This document shows, one piece after another, positions 5,322 to 11,438 of a stretch of 12,479 bases of DNA (position 1 is the stretch's first letter; the number at the start of each line of letters is the position of its first letter). Origin of the DNA: an uncultured Collinsella sp. (GTDB lineage: Bacteria > Actinomycetota > Coriobacteriia > Coriobacteriales > Coriobacteriaceae); contig CATXXF010000051.1 of NCBI GenBank assembly GCA_958403395.1, forward strand, positions 1 through 12,479. Direction: 5' to 3'. The notes under the pieces are model-generated. The model saw only the letters and a program-made list of their open reading frames with translations. It searched no databases and had not been told where the DNA came from. A program made the position numbers and the translations under genes.

Positions 5322-7631
5322 ATGGCATTGACCCCCAACGAGGCATATGCGGCCAAGCAGCCGTTTGTGGACAAGGAGACACTCGAGCATATCGTCGAGC
5401 AGTTCCCCACGCCGTTTCATCTATACGACGAGGCAGGCATCCGCCGCAACATGCAAGAAGTGCGCGACGCCTTTGCATGGAACCCGGGCTTTAAGGAATA
5501 CTTTGCCGTCAAGGCCAACCCCAACCCGGCGCTCATCTCCATTCTCAACGAATACGGCTGCGGCTGCGATTGCTCGAGCTATACCGAGCTTATGATCGCC
5601 CGCTCACTGGGTATCACGGGACACGACATCATGTTCTCGTCCAACGACACGCCGGCTGCCGACTTTGAGCTCGCCGACAAGCTGGGTGCCATCGTCAACT
5701 TTGACGACATCAGCCACATCGAGTTCTTTGAGCGCGTTGCGGGGCCCATCCCCAAGACGGTCAGCTGCCGCTTTAATCCAGGCGGTCTGTTCCAGCTCTC
5801 CAACGGCATCATGGACAACCCGGGCGACTCCAAATATGGCATGACCACCGAGCAACTCTTTGAGGCCTTCCGCATGCTCAAGGCCAAGGGCGCCGAGAAT
5901 TTTGGCATCCATGCCTTCCTTGCCAGTAACACCGTCACTAACGACTACTATCCCAAGCTCGCACGCATCCTCTTTAAACTTGCCGTGCGCCTGGAGCGCG
6001 AGACCGGCGCACATGTCGCCTTTATCAATCTGTCCGGCGGTGTGGGTATCCCCTACCTGCCCGAGCAGCAGGCTAACGACATTCACGCCATCGGTGAGGG
6101 CGTACACGCAGCCTACGACGAGATTCTGGTCCCCGCCGGCATGGGCGATGTGGCGATCTGCACCGAGATGGGTCGCTTTATGATGGGCCCCTACGGATGC
6201 CTGGTCACCAAGGCCATCCACGAGAAGCAGATCTACAAGGACTATATCGGCGTGGACGCAAGCGCCGTCGATCTGATTCGTCCTGCCATGTATGGCGCTT
6301 ACCACCACATTACGGTGATGGGCCAGCCGGGTGGCGACGACAAGACCACAGCGCCCGTCACGGACACCTATGACATCACGGGCAATCTGTGCGAGAACAA
6401 CGACAAGTTCGCCATCGATCGCGAGCTGCCGCATATCGACATGGGCGACCTGCTTGTGATCCACGATACCGGCGCGCATGGCTACTCCATGGGCTACAAC
6501 TACAATGGACGCCTGCGCTCCGCCGAGGTCCTGTTGCGCCCCGATGGCTCGGCCGACCTCATCCGCCGCGCCGAGCGCCCGGGCGATTACTTTGCCACGC
6601 TCGACGTGCTGCCGAGCGGCCGAGAGCTGCTGGCCAAGTCGCGCGCCGAAAGTGCCCGCCGTCGCGCCCAAGACGAACGCCTGGCAGTCGCCGCCCAATG
6701 GAATAAACGCATCCAGATCGCGGAAGCGAAGGAGAAGAACATGGATATCCGCAACCTCGAGGGCTCAATCGTCGCCCTTGTCACGCCGTTTAAAAAGGAC
6801 GGCAGTGTCGACTTTGACGCACTCGAGCGCCTTATCGATTTCCACCTGCAAAACGGCACCGACGCCATCCTCACCCTGGGCACAACCGGCGAGAGCGCCA
6901 CGATGACCGATGACGAGGACAACTCCGTCGTCGCCGCCGTGGTCAAGCATGTTGCAGGACGCGTCCCCGTCATCGCCGGCTCGGGCTCCAACTCCACGCA
7001 AACCATGCTCACCAAGTCTCTCACCTACCAGGGCTTGGGAGCCGACGGCCTGCTGCTCATTACCCCCTACTACAACAAGTCCAATGAAGAGGGCATCTAT
7101 CAGCACTTTAAGACCGTCGCCGACGCCGTGGACATCCCCTGCATCCTGTACAACATCCCCGGCCGCTGCGGCTGCGGTATCAGCGAGCGCAATGTGGAGC
7201 GCCTGGCCGCGCACCCCAACATCATGGGTATTAAGGAAGCCTCGGGCAACGTCGCCTACGCGGCCAAGATCGCCCACCTGCTGTCCGACGACTTCCGCAT
7301 GTACTCGGGCGAGGACGCCCTCACCGTGCCGCTCATGAGCCTGGGCGCCTCGGGCACCATCAGCGTGTGGGCCGATGTTCAGCCGCAGCTCGTACACGAC
7401 ATGTGCCGCGCCTATCTGGACGGCGATGTGGCGCGTGCCCGCGATATCCAGATTGCCGGCCAGCCGCTCATCAATGCCCTCTTTAGTGAGGTCAACCCCA
7501 TCCCCGTTAAGGAGGCGCTCGCCCAGATGGGTATGATCGAGGCAAACTACCGTATGCCGCTGTGCCCCATGGCCAACGACACACGCGCTGCACTTACCGA
7601 TGCTCTGAAGGGAGCTGGTCTGCTTGATTAA
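5322..7631 (+). CDS. lysA-dapA: LysA-DapA in-frame fusion (DAP decarboxylase + dihydrodipicolinate synthase)
   Basis: One uninterrupted 769-codon frame carrying two enzymes of the lysine pathway. Residues 1-429 are a PLP-dependent DAP decarboxylase (meso-DAP to lysine): PLP Lys64 in EYFAVKANPNP, CGCDCSSYTEL, INLSGGVGIPY, TEMGRFMMGP, CENNDKFAID and GYSMGYNYNGRLRSAEVLL. It belongs to the Firmicutes-like LysA type, where HAFLASN replaces HIGSQ, and such proteins normally end near GDYFATLD. Residues 430-473 form an unusual charged, probably helical linker. Residues 474-769 are a complete DapA (aspartate semialdehyde + pyruvate to hydroxytetrahydrodipicolinate). Start at ATG 5322, with GAGG 10 nt upstream behind the lysine riboswitch. 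Whether the cell makes the fusion, separate DapA from the internal start, or both is open. A sequencing error removing a lysA stop is possible but not indicated: the linker reads as ordinary coding sequence. Confidence 0.85.
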   Translation: MALTPNEAYAAKQPFVDKETLEHIVEQFPTPFHLYDEAGIRRNMQEVRDAFAWNPGFKEYFAVKANPNPALISILNEYGCGCDCSSYTELMIARSLGITGHDIMFSSNDTPAADFELADKLGAIVNFDDISHIEFFERVAGPIPKTVSCRFNPGGLFQLSNGIMDNPGDSKYGMTTEQLFEAFRMLKAKGAENFGIHAFLASNTVTNDYYPKLARILFKLAVRLERETGAHVAFINLSGGVGIPYLPEQQANDIHAIGEGVHAAYDEILVPAGMGDVAICTEMGRFMMGPYGCLVTKAIHEKQIYKDYIGVDASAVDLIRPAMYGAYHHITVMGQPGGDDKTTAPVTDTYDITGNLCENNDKFAIDRELPHIDMGDLLVIHDTGAHGYSMGYNYNGRLRSAEVLLRPDGSADLIRRAERPGDYFATLDVLPSGRELLAKSRAESARRRAQDERLAVAAQWNKRIQIAEAKEKNMDIRNLEGSIVALVTPFKKDGSVDFDALERLIDFHLQNGTDAILTLGTTGESATMTDDEDNSVVAAVVKHVAGRVPVIAGSGSNSTQTMLTKSLTYQGLGADGLLLITPYYNKSNEEGIYQHFKTVADAVDIPCILYNIPGRCGCGISERNVERLAAHPNIMGIKEASGNVAYAAKIAHLLSDDFRMYSGEDALTVPLMSLGASGTISVWADVQPQLVHDMCRAYLDGDVARARDIQIAGQPLINALFSEVNPIPVKEALAQMGMIEANYRMPLCPMANDTRAALTDALKGAGLLD
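6729..6743 (+). promoter_or_regulatory. Internal Shine-Dalgarno and dapA start
   Basis: AAGGAG (6729-6734), six nucleotides, then ATG (6741-6743) in the same frame as lysA. This is a stronger ribosome binding site than that of lysA itself and sits exactly at the expected N-terminus of DapA, implying independent initiation or a recent separate gene. Confidence 0.75.
6741..7631 (+). CDS. dapA: DapA module, possible separate product from internal start
   Basis: From the internal ATG the frame encodes 296 residues, the normal length of 4-hydroxy-tetrahydrodipicolinate synthase, a cytoplasmic TIM-barrel enzyme. Seen: IVALVTPFKKDGSVDF at the N-terminus, LGTTGESATM (Thr48-Thr49), LLITPYYNKSNEEGIY (Tyr110 region), YNIPGRCGCGI (Tyr137, Arg142; Cys where Thr is common after PGR), and the Schiff-base Lys165 in MGIKEASGN. 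The motif set is complete, so the domain should be active. This entry describes the same DNA as the second half of the 769-codon frame; it is listed because the internal ribosome binding site makes a free DapA likely. It ends in an 8-nt overlap with dapB, consistent with coupled translation. Confidence 0.7.
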   Translation: MDIRNLEGSIVALVTPFKKDGSVDFDALERLIDFHLQNGTDAILTLGTTGESATMTDDEDNSVVAAVVKHVAGRVPVIAGSGSNSTQTMLTKSLTYQGLGADGLLLITPYYNKSNEEGIYQHFKTVADAVDIPCILYNIPGRCGCGISERNVERLAAHPNIMGIKEASGNVAYAAKIAHLLSDDFRMYSGEDALTVPLMSLGASGTISVWADVQPQLVHDMCRAYLDGDVARARDIQIAGQPLINALFSEVNPIPVKEALAQMGMIEANYRMPLCPMANDTRAALTDALKGAGLLD

Positions 7632-8364
7632 GACCGTCATTATGGGAACGGGCCGTATGGGCTCGCTCATCCGCACTACCGCCGAGGGCGTTGTCGACGC
7701 CGCCGGTCAGCCCGTTTTTGATATCGTCGTCCAGATCGGTTTTGATCTGTCAGAGCTCGGGAGCGCCCCGGCAGCCGACGTCATCATCGACTTCTCGAAC
7801 GTTGCGACCTTCGATGCTGTCGTCGCCTATGTCGAACGCACGGGCGCCGCGTTGGTCTCGGGCACCACGGGCTACACACCCGAGCAGATGGATCGCCTGC
7901 GTGAGCTGGGTCAGAACGCCCGCGTCATGCACTCCGGCAATTACTCCATCGGTATCGCAGCCCTGCGTCATCTGGTGGCCCAGGCCACACGCGAACTGCC
8001 CGGCTTTGACTGCGAGATCGTCGAGACGCACCACAACCAAAAGGTTGACGCCCCCAGCGGCACTGCCAAGTTGTTGCTCGACGCCGTCGTCGAAGCTGAG
8101 CCCGAGGCAGGCTACCACCCCGTCTACGGACGCGAGGGCATGTGCGGAGCGCGCGACCCCAAGGAAATCGGCATGCACTCGCTGCGCGGCGGCACCGTCG
8201 CCGGCGTGCACGAGGTGAGTTTCTTTGGCCAGGATGAGGAGGTCACGCTCACTCACCGCGCCACGAGCCGTCAGATCTTTGTCAACGGCGCCTTGGCAGC
8301 CGCGCAAAAGCTCGTCACCCGCGAACCCGGCTTCTATACGTTCGACCAGGTCATGTTTGCCTAA
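7624..8364 (+). CDS. dapB: 4-hydroxy-tetrahydrodipicolinate reductase
   Basis: A 246-residue cytoplasmic NAD(P)H-dependent reductase making tetrahydrodipicolinate, the step after DapA. Seen: N-terminal Rossmann motif IKTVIMGTGRMGSLI, VIIDFSN, SGTTGYT, the catalytic segment ETHHNQKVDAPSGTAK, and a C-terminal EVTLTHRATSRQIFVNGAL stretch. Length is slightly short of the usual 250-270 but all motifs are present. The start is a TTG at 7624 overlapping the dapA stop by 8 nt, with AAGGGAG about 9 nt upstream; the next ATG (7642) would cut the first beta strand of the Rossmann fold and is rejected. It is followed by dapH after 39 nt. Confidence 0.95.
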   Translation: MIKTVIMGTGRMGSLIRTTAEGVVDAAGQPVFDIVVQIGFDLSELGSAPAADVIIDFSNVATFDAVVAYVERTGAALVSGTTGYTPEQMDRLRELGQNARVMHSGNYSIGIAALRHLVAQATRELPGFDCEIVETHHNQKVDAPSGTAKLLLDAVVEAEPEAGYHPVYGREGMCGARDPKEIGMHSLRGGTVAGVHEVSFFGQDEEVTLTHRATSRQIFVNGALAAAQKLVTREPGFYTFDQVMFA

Positions 8365-8403
8365 CCAGGTATCAACCGGATCCACCCAAAGGAGAGACAG
8401 CAT

Positions 8404-9123
8404 ATGAGTAACGCAGCCGAGATGGATGCACAGGAGATTATCAACTACATCGCCACCGCGCCCAAGAAAACGCCCGTCAAACTGTACGTGCGCGAAAAGC
8501 CGGGCATGAAGGTCCAGTGGGGCAATGCACACGTCTACGGCGGTCGTCGTGGCAAGACCGTCTTTGGCGACTGGGACGAGCTCAAAGCCATCCTTGATGC
8601 CAATGCCGATTCCATCGATTACTACGATGTGGAGAACGACTGCCGCAACTCCGCCGTGCCCATGCTCGACCTCAAGGGCATCAACGCCCGCATCGAGCCG
8701 GGCGCGATCATCCGTGACCGCGTCGAGATCGGCGATCGCGCCGTCATCATGATGGGTGCCATCATCAACATCGGCTCCGTCATTGGCGAGGGCTCCATGA
8801 TCGATATGGGCGCCGTGCTGGGCGGCCGCGCCACCGTGGGCAAGAACTGCCACATCGGCGCCGGCACCGTGTTGGCGGGCGTCGTGGAGCCCGCGAGCGC
8901 CACGCCTGTCATCATCGAGGACGATGTCATGATCGGCGCTAACGCCGTGGTCCTGGAAGGCGTGCGCGTGGGCAAGGGCGCTGTTGTCGCCGCCGGCGCC
9001 GTGTGCGTCGAGGACGTCCCCGCCGGCGCCGTCGTGGCCGGTGTCCCCGCCCGCGTCATCAAGATGCGCGACGAGAAGACCGACAGCAAGACCGGTCTGG
9101 AAGAAGGTCTGCGCCAGCTTTAA
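8404..9123 (+). CDS. dapH: Tetrahydrodipicolinate N-acetyltransferase
   Basis: A 239-residue hexapeptide-repeat acyltransferase that acetylates tetrahydrodipicolinate with acetyl-CoA. The N-terminal DapH region is present (MDAQEIINYIATAPKKTPVK, then WDELKAILDANADSIDYY) and is followed by VENDCRNSAVPMLDLKGINA and a left-handed beta-helix of hexapeptide repeats from about residue 95 to 215 (IGDRAVIMMGAIINIGSVIG, GKNCHIGAGTVLAGV, IEDDVMIGANAVVLEGV). The sequence is close to Bacillus DapH (YkuQ) through to the shared C-terminal LRQL, which separates it from succinyl-CoA-using DapD. AAAGGAG precedes the ATG by about 8 nt. As last gene of the riboswitch-controlled operon it commits the cell to the acetylated DAP branch, needing an aminotransferase and a deacetylase encoded elsewhere or by the divergent M20 gene. 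Confidence 0.95.
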   Translation: MSNAAEMDAQEIINYIATAPKKTPVKLYVREKPGMKVQWGNAHVYGGRRGKTVFGDWDELKAILDANADSIDYYDVENDCRNSAVPMLDLKGINARIEPGAIIRDRVEIGDRAVIMMGAIINIGSVIGEGSMIDMGAVLGGRATVGKNCHIGAGTVLAGVVEPASATPVIIEDDVMIGANAVVLEGVRVGKGAVVAAGAVCVEDVPAGAVVAGVPARVIKMRDEKTDSKTGLEEGLRQL

Positions 9124-9125
9124 TA

Positions 9126-9214
9126 GTTACGGCGTTTTACCAAACGCCGTAACGACTCGACGCTGCACCTTTGGTTCCGTCGTTCTAACGAACGACGGAC
9201 CGCTCGACGCTGCA
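9126..9214 (+). repeat. Two tandem stem-loops with repeated linker
   Basis: Directly after dapH: a perfect 12-bp stem GTTACGGCGTTT / AAACGCCGTAAC with a TACC loop (9126-9153), then a 10-bp stem TCCGTCGTTC / GAACGACGGA with a TAAC loop (9176-9199, extendable by two G-C pairs past a bulge). Each is followed by the identical 12-mer CTCGACGCTGCA (9156-9167 and 9203-9214, 47 nt apart). The stems differ in sequence while the linkers match. Neither is followed by a T-run, so they are not standard terminators; they may protect the 3' end of the mRNA or be a repetitive extragenic element. Confidence 0.7.
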
Positions 9215-9232
9215 AACGCCCCAGGAAACTAA

Positions 9233-9270
9233 GGCCGAGGCCCCAACAAGGGCTTCGGCCTGCTTTATCT
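9233..9270 (+). terminator. Rho-independent terminator, probably bidirectional
   Basis: An 11-bp stem GGCCGAGGCCC (9233-9243) / GGGCTTCGGCC (9250-9260) with one G-T pair and a 6-nt loop, followed by TGCTTTATCT. It closes the lysine operon; read leftward the stem is followed by TTAGTTT, so it probably also stops transcription of the convergent toxin gene, whose stop codon lies in the T-rich tail. Confidence 0.8.
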
Positions 9271-9609
9271 CAGGGTTCCGTCGTATTCGACCATGGCCGG
9301 TCGCTTTGACAGGCGCGCTGCGGCCGTCTTGTAGACCTCGAAATGATCGCGCCGTCCTATTGCCACGATCTCTGCTATCTCCACCGTTCCATCCTCTCGG
9401 ATTCGGAACACCATTCGGAGTCCTGCCTTTCGCCATTTAATCTTTTTGCAGCCGGCAAGCTCACCGTGAAGCGGCGTTCCGATTTCATCGGCGCGCGTCT
9501 TTAATTTCGCCACCGCAATGCGGACGAGCCTTCGCTGAGAACCGTCTAGTTTTTGATATTCCTTCTCGACGTCTCGATTCAAAAAGCCGACGACAAATTG
9601 CCCGCTCAT
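9265..9609 (-). CDS. RelE/ParE-superfamily toxin
   Basis: A 114-residue basic protein of the RelE-like type. Seen: VGFLNRDVEKEYQKLDGSQR (N-terminal helix pair), RLVRIAVAKLKTRADEIGTP, then GELAGCKKIKWRKAGLRMVF with the Leu-x-Gly-Cys-Lys-Lys-Ile-Lys turn and basic residues typical of RelE-like RNases, and the strand VEIAEIVAIGRRDHFEVYKTA. The C-terminal tail (about 15 residues after KTAAARL) is longer than in many members. Its ATG overlaps the antitoxin stop in an ATGA arrangement (4 nt), giving tight coupling with antitoxin first. Exact subfamily (RelE, ParE or the phage Gp49-like group) and target, mRNA or gyrase, cannot be settled from sequence alone. Confidence 0.85.
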   Translation of the reverse strand: MSGQFVVGFLNRDVEKEYQKLDGSQRRLVRIAVAKLKTRADEIGTPLHGELAGCKKIKWRKAGLRMVFRIREDGTVEIAEIVAIGRRDHFEVYKTAAARLSKRPAMVEYDGTLR

Positions 9610-9956
9610 TCGAAAAGATCCTCATCCGAAATCGCATCGGGATCCATCGACTCAAACTCCTCGAGTTCCTCTGGGGTCAAAGCATCTTCAAACGGAATAA
9701 ACTCGTGCGGTCCGTTTTTGATTCGATCCGTCGCAATGCGATCAAGCTCAAGTTCGCGAAGGTACTGCAGTGCGCCGAACATCTCCTCATAGGCAGCGTA
9801 GTCGATAATCACAGTATCGATGTCGTTATGATCGGCGATAAACTGCGGCGCGCGCTTAGCACGCTTGCGAATGGTAGATAAGGACTTGCTCGCTTCGGTG
9901 GCAGAGACAACCTGGTCTTTTGTAAACACCGGTTTTTCCAGAACACGTGGGGACAT
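9606..9956 (-). CDS. Phd/YefM-type antitoxin
   Basis: A 116-residue antitoxin partner of the downstream RelE-like toxin. The N-terminal part fits the Phd/YefM DNA-binding fold: VVSATEASKSLSTIRKRAKR, then APQFIADHNDIDTVIIDYAA and YEEMFGALQYLREL. The C-terminal third is strongly acidic (EFIPFEDALTPEELEEFESM, DPDAISDEDLFE) and would wrap the basic toxin. The frame extends to 10028, but that extension reads through the AT-rich promoter; ATG 9956 is chosen because GGAGGT lies about 5 nt before it. Members normally repress their own promoter together with the toxin. Confidence 0.85.
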   Translation of the reverse strand: MSPRVLEKPVFTKDQVVSATEASKSLSTIRKRAKRAPQFIADHNDIDTVIIDYAAYEEMFGALQYLRELELDRIATDRIKNGPHEFIPFEDALTPEELEEFESMDPDAISDEDLFE

Positions 9957-9980
9957 CTGGACCTCCAAAAAATAATCTGG

Positions 9981-10005
9981 ATTATATTTCAAATTATACT
10001 TCAAA
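9981..10005 (-). promoter_or_regulatory. Antitoxin-toxin promoter with tandem repeats
   Basis: Upstream of the antitoxin the DNA is extremely AT-rich (about 9960-10060). Two TATAAT boxes read leftward (9981-9986 and 9993-9998) lie 12 nt apart within a near-perfect direct repeat ATTATAYTTCAAA (9981-9993 and 9993-10005, one mismatch). No convincing -35 is seen at 17 nt from either. One or both may be the -10 and the repeat may be the antitoxin operator; the operator role is inferred. Confidence 0.5.
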
Positions 10006-10133
10006 ATATTTTCAGTATTTATTTCCAAATTAGAATTTGATTAATTTTGATTTATTGAACTCTCTGTCGGACGCATCACTATTCACCGATGCCCCCAGCA
10101 ATAGCAAATATACGAATCAAAGAGAGAGCAATG

Positions 10134-10177
10134 AGCTACACTAAATGAGTTAGCGTAGCTTAACGGCACCGTTAAGC
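10134..10177 (+). promoter_or_regulatory. Two overlapping hairpins before zinc-ribbon cassette
   Basis: AGCTACACTAA (10134-10144) and TTAGCGTAGCT (10150-10160) form 11-bp arms with one mismatch around ATGAG. GCTTAACGG (10158-10166) and CCGTTAAGC (10169-10177) form perfect 9-bp arms around CA; as RNA this gives 8 bp closed by a GCAC tetraloop, followed by a T-rich run (TTGATTTCTTTT, 10181-10192). The two share the bases 10158-10160, so they cannot both form fully. They could be an attenuator or a pair of operators, 29 nt before the first ATG. A candidate promoter is TTGAAC (10055-10060) with TATTCA (10080-10085), though its spacing of 19 nt is long. Confidence 0.55.
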
Positions 10178-10205
10178 CGCTTGATTTCTTTTAGCGAGGT
10201 TACCG

Positions 10206-10976
10206 ATGCCCTTCTGTCCTCATTGCGGCAAGCCACTCCATGGTCCTGAATCATATTGCAGCTATTGCGGAGGCCCTATACCAATCGCGCCGGTCCAGCC
10301 TGAACAACCGAAATCGTCCAAACCAAAAAAGAACAAGACTAAGGACGACACCAAGCTGTTCATTAAAGGCAAAACCGATCTGTCTTCGTTTGACGCGTTT
10401 AATAAAACTCGCTCTTACAAAGTAATAAATTCAACCAAAGGCCTCGTATATCACGTCACAGGAAAACGAAACGAAGATGAGTCCGTCTACTCGTTCTTAA
10501 CTGAAAGTGGATATCCCCAAGCAACACTTACATTTATGCATAAAGCTATAGATGGAAACATATTTGATCCTGACGACTTGGGCAGCTATGACAGTTCGAC
10601 CCAAATGCGCATCTCTCATGAGGACATTCGTGAAAGGGAGCGAAAAGAAGCGCCGAAGCGCCCCAATTCTCTGCTTGAACGCCTTGTTACGCCCAAGCCA
10701 AGGTTCACTCAAGATGAAAGCTATAGATTTGAGGAGAGCTTTAACCCACTTGGCTTCGTTTCGGGCGAACAACAACATGTAGCCGGGCCATACATCGCTA
10801 GGAGCAGCAAGCCTTTCGGGTGTAAAAAGCCAACGAAAACTGAAATTTACCGGGATGGAATCCTTGTCGCAGCTGTCAAGCCAAAGGACGACAAGACCAT
10901 CGTCGTGCTGTTCGACAAGAAGTCCCATAGAGAGATCGCCCTTTTGTTTGCTTTCGCATTATATCTACCTTATTAG
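10206..10976 (+). CDS. Zinc-ribbon protein with possible LURP-one/Tubby-like region
   Basis: 256 residues. The N-terminus is a short zinc ribbon, CPHCGKP...YCSYCGGP (Cys4, Cys7, Cys18, Cys21), followed by a Pro/Lys-rich linker (about 28-50). The remainder looks beta-rich, with strands such as SYKVINSTKGLVYHV, QATLTFMHKA, EIYRDGILVAAVK and TIVVLFD, and ends in a hydrophobic helix REIALLFAFALYL. A beta barrel closed by a C-terminal hydrophobic helix is how LURP-one/scramblase/Tubby-like domains are built, so that fold is suggested, but no diagnostic motif proves it. GAGG lies about 7 nt before the ATG. It opens a rightward cassette of zinc-ribbon genes; base composition is visibly lower in GC than the lysine operon. 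Confidence 0.75.
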   Translation: MPFCPHCGKPLHGPESYCSYCGGPIPIAPVQPEQPKSSKPKKNKTKDDTKLFIKGKTDLSSFDAFNKTRSYKVINSTKGLVYHVTGKRNEDESVYSFLTESGYPQATLTFMHKAIDGNIFDPDDLGSYDSSTQMRISHEDIRERERKEAPKRPNSLLERLVTPKPRFTQDESYRFEESFNPLGFVSGEQQHVAGPYIARSSKPFGCKKPTKTEIYRDGILVAAVKPKDDKTIVVLFDKKSHREIALLFAFALYLPY

Positions 10977-10991
10977 AGTTAGGCCTAGAAG

Positions 10992-11408
10992 ATGAAGTAC
11001 TGCTATTACTGCGGAGCCGAAATGCGCGAAGGACTTTCCTTCTGCACAAAATGCGGCAAAGCAGCGCCCTCTCCAATCCAACCGAACTCGGATAAGGCTA
11101 ATGCCCCAGAGGCCGTTGAGACAAAGTCTGTGCACCTCGACTCCAGTCAACAGTCGCAAACCAACAAAGTCACCGACGAAAAAATACAGACAGCTAAACC
11201 AAATACGGTCCGCAATGTCGAGATAAACCAGTCGCCTGATTCCGACGAACTGTCCACGGCGGTGAATTCGACCTGTCGTGAACTCGCAAACCTGGCTGCA
11301 TTGGGATTCAAGAAATGGAAAACCCTTAACACCAAGGGAAAAATCGCAGCCGTTATCACAGCCCTGGTCATCTGGTCCATGCTTCGCAGGATGTTCTTCC
11401 TGTTTTAA
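10992..11408 (+). CDS. Zinc-ribbon protein with C-terminal membrane span
   Basis: 138 residues of unknown role. Zinc ribbon CYYCGAE...FCTKCGK (Cys4, Cys7, Cys18, Cys21), then a long polar, probably disordered linker (about 25-95) rich in Ser, Gln, Asn and Lys, and a C-terminal hydrophobic segment KIAAVITALVIWSM (about 117-131) followed by LRRMFFLF. This predicts a tail-anchored protein with the ribbon in the cytoplasm. It begins 15 nt after the preceding gene, so the two are almost certainly co-transcribed; the ribosome binding site is weak. The layout resembles the zinc-ribbon membrane proteins YdjG/YdjH of Bacillus, although no direct homology is claimed. Confidence 0.8.
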   Translation: MKYCYYCGAEMREGLSFCTKCGKAAPSPIQPNSDKANAPEAVETKSVHLDSSQQSQTNKVTDEKIQTAKPNTVRNVEINQSPDSDELSTAVNSTCRELANLAALGFKKWKTLNTKGKIAAVITALVIWSMLRRMFFLF

Positions 11409-11438
11409 ATCAAACACCTACTGATACGGAATCTGACA

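Noticed and set aside
5604..6698. 364-codon minus-strand open frame opposite lysA
   Set aside because: Mirror of the GC-rich lysA codons; repetitive Val/Gly/Ala/Asp content, no family motif, and the forward frame is clearly lysA.
5322..7631. lysA as a pseudogene that lost its stop codon
   Set aside because: All catalytic motifs of both enzymes are intact and the linker is ordinary coding sequence, so a functional fusion or dual-start gene is more likely; sequence error cannot be fully excluded.
6765..7676. 303-codon minus-strand open frame opposite dapA
   Set aside because: Same antisense artefact of high third-position GC; no motif and no suitable ribosome binding site.
7750..8853. 367-codon minus-strand open frame spanning dapB and dapH
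   Set aside because: Composed of His/Asp/Gly/Val repeats typical of antisense frames and crosses two well-supported genes and their intergenic gap.
9126..9153. First hairpin after dapH as the operon terminator
   Set aside because: Strong stem but followed by GACTCGACG, with no T-run; the stem at 9233-9260 with its T-rich tail is the better terminator.
9126..9214. CRISPR-like array from the repeated 12-mer
   Set aside because: Only two copies, too short, with hairpin-forming spacers and no cas gene nearby.
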